This document shows, piece by piece, positions 1-10,420 of a stretch of DNA of 64,000 bases. Position 1 is the first letter of the stretch. Every line of letters begins with the position of its first letter. Origin of the DNA: Zhengitettix transpicula (Eukaryota > Arthropoda > Insecta > Orthoptera > Tetrigidae); NCBI GenBank assembly GCA_037074705.1, contig CM073593.1:9987001-10051000 (forward strand), given 5' to 3'. Both the position numbers and the translations under genes were made by a program. The notes below the pieces were generated by a model, which was not told the DNA's origin, made no database searches, and saw only the letters and a program-made list of their open reading frames with translations.

Positions 1-508
1 TAAATCTTTGTTTATTAATGGAGCATGTTTCTCGCTGAAAGAGTCCGTAGACAAGAAAGACAGATTAAATCTTCTGTAATAAAATAGTTTTCTAGTATCC
101 TATCAACTTAGGCTTTTATTTTTCGATTATAATCTTGTAGAATTTAACTGCCGACATATTTTCTTTTTCATGTTCGACGGGAATCAAAGTAAGATTTGCC
201 GTTGGAAACTTAGACGAATGAAAATTGAAGATTAATATAGTTATCATTTCTTATATTCGTATTTTCAAGTTGCTTTTAATGAGACATATTGTAATAACCA
301 GCTCAGAAGGACAGGAATTCTGTTCTTATTATTTTTTTACGAACTCAGACTGGGGATCCTTGAGTGGTTTGAACATATAAAAAATAATGATAAAATGACG
401 GATAAGTTACTTTTAGAGAAGGGAAGGACTATAATTAGGGCTAATAGTGTGACCGACATCTGAACGGCGGAACCCTAATGGCATAATTACAGAAGGTTGT
501 TTGGACGA
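1..508. other. AT-rich sequence, no gene seen
   Basis: No coding frame, repeat match or RNA gene could be recognised in this stretch up to the first LTR-like element. Confidence 0.5.
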
Positions 509-1317
509 TGTAATTGTATTAAAACGAAACGTTTAATTTAATTGATTGAGTGGCTCTTGGAGCGGGAGAACGGCAACAGATGTTGTTTATTTGGCGAAAG
601 TGGAAATGCAAAAACTGTGAAAAACAAGGGAATATTCTGGAGCCAGGATATAAATAAGAGGGCAGTTCAACAGTTGTGGAAGCTCATTATCATTTCGTGT
701 TGGAGAGAAGACGGACGTGTCAGCGGGGAGAGATCGCTGGTGCAGGTCCGCAGGGCGGACGCAGGGCCGAGAGTAATCAGCTGGACATCAGTCGTCAACA
801 GTTGGGAGTTTCATCGTGGAGGTCTGTCTGAAAGCAGAGTTGTTTGAATTCGTCATGAGGGTGACGTCGTCAAGAGGAGGTGACTGTGAAAGCAGAGTGT
901 GAGTGCAGCCTGGTGACTGTTAAGCCGGCATAAAGTGAGTGTGTGGACCCGAGAGCGTGTAAGTTTATTTTTCTGAATTAATAATTGTAAATTGCTAATA
1001 AAGGGTAAAAAGTGGCAGATTGCGTTTATTTCGTTTCAATCGTTTCATTTGTTTCAATCATTTCAATTATTTCGTTTCAATCATTTAGTTTTTCATTTAT
1101 TGTAACTGTATTTGTTTAATTGTAACATTTTGTTCCGTTTCCTTATCAACCCAGTAAAGACCTTGAGGGTACCGAGTCCAATTATTTAAAATGTATTCTA
1201 GGTAAATAAAATTGTTATGATTTATAAAATTTCATCAGATTTGTGTAATTGAAAATTGTGTAACAAATGATAATTGATTGTTTAAATTGGTATTTTATAT
1301 TTTATGTATGTATTACA
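509..1317 (+). mobile_element. solo-LTR-like element, diverged copy
   Basis: Begins TGTAATTG and ends TATTACA, followed by ATAT as in the other copies. The left flank is not ATAT, so the left edge is less certain. The middle matches the copies at 30741 and 53284: a stretch like TTTCGTTTCAATC after an A/G-rich leader, then an ACCCAGTAAAGAC block equal to ACCCAGTAATGAC in the 53 kb copy. The 101-codon open frame inside has no recognisable domain and is chance. No gag or pol follows, so it is read as a solo LTR. Confidence 0.6.
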
Positions 1318-1403
1318 ATATATTTTTTTGTTAAGTGCAATGTTTGTTTCTTAAACTTTGTAATTGTAATATTTTATTTTTTTAATTGTAATTTTATATT
1401 ATA

Positions 1404-1462
1404 ACGTATCCTATTTACTCGACGGAGTACTAATGGAATGAATAGTAAATCTAAATCTAAAG
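1404..1462 (+). mobile_element. non-LTR retrotransposon 3' tail
   Basis: The end of this block (GACGGAGTACTAATGGAA followed by AATCTAAATCTAAA) matches 29786-29845 (GCAGAGGACTAATGGAA followed by AATCTAAATCTAA). A shared 3' end with a short AATCT-type tail at two separate loci is typical of a 5'-truncated LINE insertion. No coding part is preserved here. Confidence 0.5.
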
Positions 1463-1465
1463 TCA

Positions 1466-2049
1466 TCGGGCAGGAAGGTCATCAACATGAACCACAAAAG
1501 GTAATGATTCGTAGCAATCGCCGAGTGACTATCATGGAAATTGTTGGGCCGATGCGCATCTCAATAGGCAATGTACATTCTATCGTCAGAGATCGTCTAA
1601 AGGAACAAAATATTTGCGTCAACGTTTTCTTCTGGGAAGGTGTGTGTGTGTGGTGGTGGGGAAGGGTTTAATTTTTCAACAATAAGACAGTTAAAACGGT
1701 GGTTCATGAATAGCTCCATGATAAACAAACGGATTTCTATCGCCAAGTAATTGTCCGATTGGTGAAACGTTAAGACCGTTGTTTAAAGAGATGTGATGGT
1801 CATGTACGAGTCTCTGTCTCACATTGTACTTGCAGTGTAGTGTAGCAATAAAAAATAATGTTAAACTTAACAGTTGTATTTCCTTTGACGAAAATAATAG
1901 TCGCATGATTACAATGAAGGTTTGATCTACTCATTCCTTCAATTTCATTGTACGTTGGCTTGGATACGTGGGCAACTTCTTCACTTTCCGTGTTGTGCGA
2001 GTTGTATATTTTACACCACACTCTAACTTACTTTTTGAATCACCCTCGT
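1466..2049 (+). pseudogene. decayed mariner-like transposase with one terminal repeat
   Basis: Near 1500-1620 the + strand reads NRRVTIMEIVGPMRISIGNV and then HSIVRDRLK, the second helix-turn-helix of mariner transposases (family pattern: R-[RV]-T-I-x-E-I, then S-[IV]-G-S-V-H-S-I). A C-terminal piece (RWFMNSSMINKRI) lies near 1700 and has a counterpart in the 16 kb mariner. The catalytic core between them is missing, and stops and frameshifts are present. The right end at 2018-2049 is the inverted form of ACGAGGGTGATTCAAAAAGT, a mariner-type terminal repeat. The left end seems lost where the LINE tail at 1462 abuts. It is a deletion derivative and cannot encode an active enzyme. Confidence 0.65.
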
Positions 2050-2589
2050 TCTACTTCCAAACATTTTTTTAAGCATTTAACTTGTATATTATAAAAGAAG
2101 AGTAATGAACGGAAAATAGCATTATCAATAATGTATATAGTTAATCTCGGATGGACTGTAGACATTCAGCTATCCTTCAGAATTGAATTACAGTTTTTCT
2201 CTTGTTTACTAATAGAATGAAACAATATTCGTGCACGTTCCCCAAGCGACGTCCCAACACAATATGTTCTCTACCAGTTTCAATTTGGTGAACACACATT
2301 AATTTGTTCTGTAAATAGGTTCTGAAAGAAAACACTGGTATTTAATTACAGCTGTTTTCCATGAACTTACAAAGGTTTGAGAATATACTCAAATATTCTT
2401 CTTTATTACATCGATTTAAATTAGTTTACTGTATTAAATATTTATTCATACACATTTATAAATTTAAATGACACATACTGACTCGGTTATTGAAGGTATA
2501 TCTTTGCAAAGATTTTGCATTAATTACTCTTTTTTATAATATAAAAGTTAACTGCTTTAAAAGAATGTTTGGAAGTAATTGAAGATAGT

Positions 2590-2760
2590 ACGAGGGTGAT
2601 TCAAAAAGTAAGTTAGAGTGTGGTGTAAATTATACAATCACACATCAGTGAAAGTAAATAAGTTGCCTACATATCCAGGCGAATGAACATAGAAATTGAA
2701 GGAGTAAACAGATCAAACCCTCATGGCAGATATGAGGTTTTTTGGTTAGATTCGTAGACG
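2590..2760 (-). mobile_element. mariner end fragment
   Basis: Starts ACGAGGGTGATTCAAAAAGT and continues almost identically to the reverse complement of 1999-2049. It then matches 16140-16200 (CAGGCGAATGAACATAGAAA, later CAAACCCTCAT against TAAACCCTCAT). It is therefore the 3' end of a second mariner copy in opposite orientation to the one at 1466. No transposase motif remains. Confidence 0.6.
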
Positions 2761-3771
2761 ATTTTAAAAGGGTCTGTATCCGCATTATTTACGAAAAAAA
2801 TCAACGTTACTTTCATATAAGGTTTCTTATTTACGTGACGAGGACATGACATTAGACGTAAACCAAAGAACTTACACAAGGTGTGTTCTATATAAGCCCA
2901 TTAATTAGCCCTAAATTGAAGAGGTATGAATGGAACTTCATCAAAAAGTTTTGAAGTAACTTTATATAGTTATATTTACTATTATTATTATTATGAAATA
3001 CTCTTCTTATAACACTATAATGTTATATATAATCTTATAGTGAAACAAAATTGTTTTAGACGAAGATAAATTGGTTAAGGACATATAATATAATATTCAT
3101 AAAGACTTGATCTAAGGTAACGATTTAACAAATGTGGAAGCACTTGAAATCGTATTAGTTGAACTGACGGACGCACTGCAGCCACTTTGCGTCCTGTCTT
3201 CCATATTTCCCAGAGGACAGGCTTCTTTTCCTCGATCCGCGTTGTATGTGTCACCTGATATTTACTGCTAGAGAATCTACATAATTCCTGCTCAGCAGGG
3301 ACGGCGTCTGTCCGACGTCTGTTTGAGGCTTTCTGTTTGCATGAAAGCGGCAAGTTAGATAGCGAGCCCTTTTCCCTCATAAATGCCCTCTCACTGCTGA
3401 CGAAATGAAACTGACGTGGATTAACGACGGAGGCGTAGCAACGCTTTATGAAGCAGAACATGCAAGATGACAACCGACCACTTTATATTTGTACATTCCT
3501 TTAAAGAATACCTTTTATTAAATTTAGCTTGCAACAATATATATACACAAAATTATGATATTTATATTTTTAGGAAAGTTGTAGCTATGATAGTGACTGC
3601 CGTAACGTATATTTGTAATGGATTCTGTAGGCCTTACATTTATTCTAATTAATAATAGCGTTTCAAAGCTTATATACTGGGTTTCTTTACTGGTTTCAAT
3701 TGGTCAGTAGCACTCTATTAGTTTCATGTCATTACATACATACATATACATATATATATATATATATAAAT
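2761..3771. other. no gene recognised; ends in a (TA)n tract
   Basis: A 132-codon minus-strand frame at 3075-3473 shows no domain I recognise, although 3150-3470 is less AT-rich than its surroundings. A TA-repeat tract at about 3740-3775 leads into the next LTR. Confidence 0.4.
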
Positions 3772-3775
3772 ATAT

Positions 3776-4758
3776 TGTAATAATTAAATATAATATTAAC
3801 GTGGGCGTTTCTAAATGAAAGAACTTAAGTGAAAACTATTAAACAAGATTTATTAACAATTTTAAAACAAATATAAAATACACAAAATATTTGGGATCTC
3901 AGGATCTTGAACTGGGTTTGATAAATGGCAGAATTTATATAATCAAAATTATATTTACTTTTTATGGAAATCAATGCATCTGAACATAGACGAAATTTGT
4001 TGCGGAAGAAATAATACTAAAGATTGACTTTAAACAATTTTAATTTTATCAAGTTTTAAGGATCTCATTTTATCGATAATTAAATAATTAAAGAACGACC
4101 TGACTTTTATCTTTTAAACACGGTTTACAAATGATTTTAAAGTTTTTCTCTACTTACGGCCGCCCAGGTCTCTTTTTAGCTTGTCGTGCACAATTTTGGG
4201 GACATCACTGATTCTAAGTACTCACAGACTCTAAATGTTCACAGGCTCTAATTGGCGTTGTTTGTTAGTTGGTTTAACACAAATTGGTTGGTTCTCGATG
4301 CTTTACTGCAACCTGGATTTGTAGATCTCATGACTTTAGTTGAAAATGGACTTCATTGGTTTGTCTATGGTCAGCATGATGAATCTACGCTTGACCACCG
4401 AATACACACTAGTTGCTCTGTCTCCTTCCCGACTGAATATTGCTTTACTTTTTAATATTTGAAAGCATGTTTGTGACTGGACCACATTCTTTCGTTCTGA
4501 CTGCCGACTGTAAAACTTTTCGTCTGATCTATTCGCTGTCTGCTGCCCGACTGTAAAGCTTTCAAACTGCTTGCTGTCCGCTGCCCGACTGAATTCTTTG
4601 TCTCGTAAATTTTGAGCGCGGAAAACCTTCCCAACCGATCAACAATGTTTTCTTTGCCTTGCCGGTTTGTTGCGGCGTCCGCTCTATATCCACTAATAAT
4701 GAGTCCACTACAATTCAACTTTTCAATTAGAACAATGTCTTAATTACCAATTACTACA
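3776..4758 (-). mobile_element. solo-LTR-like element, flanked by ATAT
   Basis: Ends are TGTAATAATT and AATTACTACA, with ATAT immediately outside both edges (3772-3775 and 4759-4762), inside a TA microsatellite. It shares long stretches with the copies at 36168 and 47727, such as GGGATCTCAGGATCTTGA, the CTGCAACCTGGATTT block, and TTGTTGCGGCGTCCGCTC near the right edge, so the three form one subfamily. Orientation is taken from the block resembling CTCAGGGTC...TCTGGG, which is inverted relative to the 53 kb copy. No internal coding region follows. The short frames inside are chance. Confidence 0.7.
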
Positions 4759-4766
4759 ATATATAC

Positions 4767-5718
4767 TGTAGTATTCAAAATAATTATAATAAAAAGACGA
4801 CACCACTTTGTAGAAAAATTCACTAGGTACTAAAAAAACAAGGGAAGCAAGTTGAAATTAAATAAATATTTTTAACAGATAACAAAGTATATTTATTTGA
4901 CAAATTTTATTTTATTTGAATATACATTTTATATTTTTAAGGAAATGCCTCAGCTTTTATGAGAATCTAAATTTCATGGCCGTTTATAGGGCCTCTAATA
5001 AACACAGTGATTTGCAATTTCACCAAGTTACAAAGGAAAAAAAAAGAATTTAAATTTACTATAAAATTTTTTTATGCCAGCAACAAAAACTATAGAAAGC
5101 TGAAAACACTGACTACGCAATAGAAATATCTGACAAAGTTATATAAATCTGGTAAAGTTATAGAAATTTGTCGGAAAACGATATTTCCCTAAAGGTTAAC
5201 AAAATTTACGTTTTTAAATATCCTTTTGTTGAGAGCTGCTCAGGTTTGTGCACTCGTGATTATATTAAATTTTAATGCAATTTTTTTTATTGACAGGTCA
5301 TAGCACTGATTTTATATTATCTCTCTTTTCAACACTTTCGGCGCCTTTGTGCTTTAATGTCGTACGTATCATCACATTCAGTTTCCGTGGAAAATTCCTT
5401 TAATAAGGAAGTTGATATATTCAGCTTATACTTTGCTGAATTCGGCCACCAGAACAAACATGATTGACTGACTATTTCTCACAAAATACTGCTCTCTGAC
5501 TGTTTTCTGACTGTTTCGTCAACATCTCCAAACACACACACTCTCTCTGACTCTGCAAAGTTCTGAGCGTCTTATATACGCTTTCTCGACGACAATTTGT
5601 AGCACCCATTATAGTCTCGCGCCAAACACTGCTGTTCTTTACAATTATCTGTCATCAAAGTTAGGCCGCCAATAATTAAAGAAACAATTTATATAAAACA
5701 TTTCATTACAAATTTGTA
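4767..5718 (-). mobile_element. solo-LTR-like element, right terminus lost
   Basis: Begins TGTAGTATTC only eight bases after the previous LTR. Its body matches the copy at 21399: CCTCAGCTTTTATGAGAAT, then GGGCCTCTAATAAA, then CAGTGATTTGCAATTT. At the right edge the sequence runs through AATAATTAAAGAAACAA and CATTACAAATTTGTA and then passes into TA repeat. The last roughly nine bases present in the 21 kb copy (ending CTCTACA) are missing, so this end was eroded or replaced by microsatellite slippage. Confidence 0.65.
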
Positions 5719-5733
5719 TATATATATATATAT

Positions 5734-6480
5734 TATAATGAATACAATAGGATTAATTAAATAAATTATTTGCCCCACGTTGGTGAAGACAATTTGTAAT
5801 AAACACAAAAGAGATTAATTAATTAAACACTTTATTGCAAAAGATTAATTAATGATTTGAATTCCATAGTTGGTTTATAAATCAATTATATTCATTTTTA
5901 TTAAAATGAAAGATTGCAAAATAATTACAAAATTCTTTAGAAACTTTACAAGACAATTTACTTTTATTCAGTTGAAATTTACAACATTTTTTTAAATGAA
6001 ATTATTTACATTTAAAGGTTTTCAATTTTATAAATTTTACAACTCTTTTCTCAGGTTCATTTCTAAGAAAAGAAAGTAAAGAAAATTCTTTATATTTACG
6101 TTACAACCTAAGAAATTCTTTAGAAAGTTTACAAGGCAATTTACTTTTATTCAGTTGAAATTTACTACATTTTTTTAAATGAAATTATTTACATTTAAAG
6201 GTTTTCAATTTTATAGATTTTACAACTCTTTTCTCAGGGTCATTTATCTGGGCCTACTAAGTAAAGAAAAACCTTTATATTTACGTTACAAAATCAAATT
6301 CCTTTACAAACTAAGAAGTTAAACAATCAAATAAAACGTGAAATCGAAATCTGACGACTTTATCTTTTTTCGTACTTATAAAACATCTGCTGGTATCAGG
6401 CTTAACTCTCTTGGGCTCGGGCTCACCTCACAATTGACACTAAAAGGCCATAAAAACACTGAATTTACATGGATTAAAGA
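5734..6480 (-). mobile_element. truncated solo-LTR-like element with internal duplication
   Basis: Starts TATAATGAATAC directly after a TA tract (TG apparently mutated to TA). It carries the GCCCCACGTTGG block followed by TTTGTAATAAAC, as in the copy at 45030. It also shares CAGGGTC...TCTGGGCCT and the block AGGCCAT...ACACTGAATTTACA with that copy. Homology fades after about 6480 and no closing TACA-ATAT is seen, so the far end is deleted or too diverged to place. A ~183 bp segment inside is tandemly duplicated. Confidence 0.5.
5931..6296. repeat. tandem duplication, ~183 bp unit, two copies
   Basis: AATTCTTTAGAAACTTTACA at 5931 recurs as AATTCTTTAGAAAGTTTACA at 6114. The two units then run in parallel through TTTACTTTTATTCAGTTGAA, AAAGGTTTTCAATTTTATA and CTTTTCTCAGG, with few mismatches. 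A short third start (AAATTCCTTTAC) follows. The duplication lies inside a LTR. Confidence 0.75.
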
Positions 6481-7461
6481 ACACTGTCGTAACTCTGGAT
6501 ATCCTCTGGAAACTGAAAGCTTCAAACTCCTTTTGAATTAAAGATTGAAGCCTTTCCCGGTGCAGTTGTTCAAACGCATTGCGTTCTACTATAATTATGT
6601 AAAACCCGGTTGAACTCCGAGAACAATATATTGATCCTTTTGAATTATTATCCGCATTTCGGAGTTCATATTATACTGATCTAACAGTACTTAAACCGTT
6701 ATTTAATGGTGGAAGAACAAACGAAAAATAACGTCAGGATTAAGAGTTGGCGTAGAAGTTATACTTGATGGGGGGGTCGGAAATAAATTTACTTCCCTAT
6801 CAGCTGAAAAACACTTCTCTTTCGTTACACATTCCAGCATTCATTGATTAATTGTTGCTTTAATCTAATGCTGAATTATCAACGAAACCAACTACCGCTA
6901 AAAATTCATATTGTACCTATAATATTTTTTTTCGCAATGTCATGATTGAAAATCTACTTTACGGACCTAATACGTTGAAAATAATAAACATTGAAAAAAT
7001 AACAAATGGAAAAAATTCTGTTATACAATGGAGTTATATTGAAAATAGACAACATTGGTTCATTAAAATTGTTGACTTATTGGGAAAAGTAATATAATGA
7101 AACGAAATTATTGGCGCTCTAACCGTCAAGGCACAAAGGCTATTGTTAGCCCGCTGGAATGTTTTGTATCCAAAACCCACAAGGAACGAAATTTAAATAG
7201 ATGTAAAATGCTGTGGGAGTAGCAGAAATCAGTTAAGCAGATAGGGGACAGTACGCATGCTATATCAGTTAAATTATTCAGTTCAGCCTACTAGAAAGTG
7301 AGTGTGCAAGATGACACTTATTTCGTTGATAGTCGATCAGTAACTGCGATACCGGAATAATGAACTCGTAGAGACTGAGGATGAGAACTGAACGGCTCCT
7401 CCATGACTGTCCCCGTTACTTGCATAAAGGTTCATGTTGCCTTTAACAAATTTTAGTATTT
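6481..7461. other. no gene recognised
   Basis: Mixed AT-rich sequence with no domain or repeat match. It may include the unrecognisable end of the truncated LTR. Confidence 0.35.
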
Positions 7462-7766
7462 ATAATATGTGAGCGCTAGGTAGAGTCAGAATATGAAGTA
7501 TTTTGAAGAGGTCTGCAGCTTTCTCTAGCATTTGAACCTGATATAATTCTAATGGCTCGTTTTTGCAGTTTGAAAACATCCACGCTACAAGAACATTTGC
7601 CCCAGTTGGCAATACCGTAACACATATGTGAATAAAAGTAGGCAAAATAGACTTGTTGCATCAATAGTCTCCATGAGTAGCAAACAGAACTAAGTTTGCG
7701 CAGAAGACGATCAATGTGCAAGTTCCATTTTAATTTACTGTCGACCTGAAAGCTGAGGAAAGTCAC
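7462..7766 (-). pseudogene. non-LTR retrotransposon reverse transcriptase, C-terminal fragment
   Basis: The minus strand encodes FQVDSKLKWNLHIDRLLRKL, then VYFAYFYSHMCYGIANWG, then VFKLQKRAIRIISG. This is the region after the catalytic domain in Jockey/CR1-type LINE polymerases, with the hallmark pattern LxWxxHID, then YGIxxWG, then QKRAIRII. A frameshift near 7510 moves the reading to FKILHILTLPSA, which continues the same conserved region. About 100 residues remain of a protein that would normally be near 900 residues. The catalytic motifs are absent. It is a dead, 5'-truncated copy. Confidence 0.8.
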
Positions 7767-8300
7767 ATGATATATAAATGCGGCTTGATCAAGCCATTAA
7801 AAAATACGTTAAGAGAACATAAAAATAATATAAATAGTAACATCCAAAATTATTCATTTTTGTCAAACCATATTTACTTACTTACTTACTTACTTAAAGA
7901 ATCATAAAAAAGATTGGTTGTAGAAACTTCTCGAGATTAATGAGAAAAATTCTATATATCAGGTTATACAAAATGGCTATCAATATAAAAATTGAAGCTA
8001 ACAATTTCAACAATATTTATGACACTTTCCTTTCGTACAATTTATTTGATATATTCTTATAATTTTAAATTATAAATTATTTCCAATTGTTAACCGCACC
8101 CAATAATGTAACTTAGTTTTTACTGGTCGTTATCGTTTTAAATTGCGTATTTCGTCCACGGCAGTCAATGGAGAATAACGTGCTATCAAAATATATAAGT
8201 CCATCTAAATTTATATTGTTTAATTTCTGCAAAACTTTTCTTAAAACAATTACAATGATTATATAAATTTTTTGTTTGGTTTTGTAGTGTTAAATTCAAC
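7767..8300. other. no gene; contains a (CTTA)n microsatellite
   Basis: A short (ACTT/CTTA)n tract lies near 7872-7896. Nothing else is recognised. Confidence 0.5.
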
Positions 8301-8332
8301 CTGAAGAGGTCGCAAAGTTAGCGACTAAACGT
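8301..8332 (+). other. CTGAAGA-hairpin-AAACG motif of retroelements
   Basis: CTGAAGAG is followed by GTCGC, a 7-base loop, GCGAC and then TAAACG. The 5 bp stem is perfect. This layout occurs in many Penelope-like and other retroelements and resembles part of a hammerhead ribozyme core, though the usual GAAA reads TAAA here. It is a sequence resemblance only. Confidence 0.3.
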
Positions 8333-8413
8333 AGTTTACTTTTCTATTAATAAATATATTTTTTCTGACTTCAAATTGGCTGTTGTTTAATTATAAGTTG
8401 TCTCAATAGTCAG

Positions 8414-8415
<2 letters not shown>

Positions 8416-8447
<32 letters not shown>

Positions 8448-8473
8448 AACACACACACATATATATATATATC
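8416..8473. repeat. (TA)n / (CA)n / (TA)n compound microsatellite
   Basis: A direct run of about 14 TA units, then a CA run, then a second TA run. Confidence 0.9.
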
Positions 8474-8651
8474 ATGATTAGTAACAATGTTTAGTGATGA
8501 CTTGAGGCTCATTAAATTTGTGAGCGAAGCAAATATTTGGTGTTTGATGATACTGGATCCATCCACCCGGTATCTGGCCATCCTGTGTAACATCCTGGTT
8601 GATTTCTCTGAATCTTAGTTACAGCCAAGATACCAAACTTTTATGTAATGC

Positions 8652-9175
8652 AGAGATCCCGTGAATAGCCATTGGTCAGAGAGCTCTGGAGGAGGCCACC
8701 TTCGGGGATGCCTTCACATCTTTCTAGTTTTTGAACTAAGGGTCCCACATGCCGCGGCACCTCCGCCTGTTATGAGAGGTGTATGTTCCGGGGTCGCAGA
8801 CCTTGGGCATACGGTAAGAGTTGTCCCCTATTCCTATTGGAATAATCGGCCAGCTGCCTCCTAAACTGGTCAAGGCACGGAGAAGGAGAAAACTGCAACC
8901 CCGCAGCAAATTCCTCTCTCACCATGGGAAGGGCGTGGGACAAGTACTAAATGCCCGACCTACCTGAAGCAGGTTCTTCTAGGGGTTTCCCTGCATCACT
9001 TTGAGTCGAATTGTCGGGTAGGATCCTTAAACCATAGCCAGGGGGCCCTAGTTAATCCTTGCCTACCTTCCTTCACCCTTCCGCATTCTCTCTTTCAAAT
9101 CCCTTCCTACGAAATTAAAGGGGAGTTGCCACAACGTGGATTATCCTCATGTAGCCTGTTACCATAAAAAATATA
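8652..9175 (+). repeat. dispersed ~500 bp repeat, full-length copy
   Basis: Matches 34258-34770 over nearly its whole length. Shared strings include GAGAGCTCTGG, GCAGACCTTGGG, CGGCCAGCTGCCTCC against AGGCCAGCTGCCTCC, ATGCCCGACCTACCTGA and AAAGGGGAGTTGCCAC. Minus-strand partial copies lie at 16966 and 41715. It ends in an A-rich tail (ATAAAAAATATA), which suggests insertion through an RNA, so it may be a SINE or the 3' end of an unidentified LINE. No pol III boxes or coding domain were identified. Confidence 0.65.
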
Positions 9176-9455
9176 TTTTTTTAATTATACTAAATACATT
9201 AGTGGGTGACTCGTTGCTCAGAAAAAGTGTAATTAAATATTAAGTACATATAATTTTATTTTATCTGCTAAGGAACTAGAATTTCCATTTCTAATTTGTC
9301 GAACCGCGCAGTCACGGCGCATATTCGACGATTGTTATTTAGTTAGGGTTGATGACTATGCATGCTATTGTTTTTTTTTAATTCCAATATAACGTCGCAT
9401 TATCCTTTTGGTTATTAGCGACTTACATCTGTTAAGTTGTACATTTGTATAACAT
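9176..9455 (-). other. probable 3' untranslated part of the RNase H LINE
   Basis: AT-rich sequence directly downstream of the RNase H frame on the minus strand. Assigned by position only. Confidence 0.3.
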
Positions 9456-10420
9456 TTAAATTACTTTAAACAAATCAGTTTTCATCGCAAAATCTATGAG
9501 GTTGTTTATTGCTGCTGATGAGTAGCAAATCTCCATCATTGAATGTGCGGCTATGGTTGATCTTCTTATCTCGCTATATTTGGGGCAGTCAAAGAGGACA
9601 TGAGAAATTGTTGTGGGCTCCTTGCATGTGCTGCATACCGGCTGCGGAGATCTGGAAATCAAGAATGAATGAGTGAAATTGGAGTGCAATGTTCTTATTC
9701 TGGCTACAACAACCTGTTGCCTTCGAGATAGTTCTTTCGGGTGCGATATTTCTCTGATGCTGATGACATTTCTGAGGATGACTCCGCATTCCTCTGGTTT
9801 CACAGGTCTACTCCACTTTTCCTCCAGTTCCTTGTAGAGCCCTACTCTGCAGTCCCTGCTGGTGCAAACTGGCAGGTTGCTGGGCCTTCCTTGATGATCA
9901 GCTTCCATCTTCGCTAGGAGATCTGCCCGGTCCTTATGCGCCGGTAGCCAGGCTATAGTGATCCGGTTTCCTTTTTCTTGTATTTTCAATATATTCTCTC
10001 TAATTCGATTTATGAAACCATTTCTGTGCACTGTACTGGTTATTCTGTGTATTGCTTCCTTGGAATCTGTTAATATGATATTGTTGGCCTCCGGTGTTTC
10101 CAGACACAGTTCCGTGGCCATGAAGATGGCGTATAATTCTGCTGAAATTATCGACGCATAATGGTTTATAGCGATAGATTTTTCTTTGCCTGTCGTAACT
10201 ATTGCGCACCCGACTCCATTGCAATTTTTGGACCCATAGGTATAAATGACTCTGGAAGAATTATATCTTTGTAGCAACTGATAGATTTCTGCGTTCCAGT
10301 TAATGTTATGTGGATTGATTACTTTAAGTTTATGTAGCGATGTATCGATTGGAATTTCGTTAAGCTTCCATGGTGGTATGCTTGCCGTGGTGTTGCTGTT
10401 GTTTATTGCCTAGGACTGCT
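9456..10420 (-). pseudogene. LINE ORF2 C-terminus: RNase H domain plus CCHC knuckle
   Basis: An uninterrupted 273-codon frame (Met at 10277) continues in phase upstream through IPPWKLNEIPID, the linker before RNase H in I/R1-type LINEs, until a stop near 10420. RNase H reads IYTYGSKN (residues 11-18), SAELYAI (Glu47), ILTDSKEAI (Asp71) and AWLPAHKDRADLLAK (Asp119). The first catalytic Asp, normally in TDGS, is Tyr14, and the GNE segment before the last Asp is deleted, so the enzyme should be dead even though the frame is open. A zinc knuckle follows at C215-C218-H226-C231, typical of the C-terminus of these LINEs. The reverse transcriptase and endonuclease are not present upstream. This is a 5'-truncated element, relatively young judging by the intact frame. 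Confidence 0.85.

Noticed and set aside
542..847. 101-codon open frame on +
   Set aside because: Lies inside a solo-LTR-like element, with no domain or homologous frame in sister copies.
3075..3473. 132-codon open frame on -
   Set aside because: No recognisable domain, start context or repeat support. Length is compatible with chance in a locally GC-richer patch.
3776..4758. Interpretation as a MITE with TGTARTAATT inverted ends
   Set aside because: Ends are compatible with a MITE, but only about ten bases are inverted, edges are TG/CA, the duplication is 4 bp, and related copies carry a primer-site-like block. A LTR fits better, though a MITE is not fully excluded.
9589..10224. Short frames overlapping the RNase H region on both strands
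   Set aside because: Shadows of the 273-codon RNase H frame.
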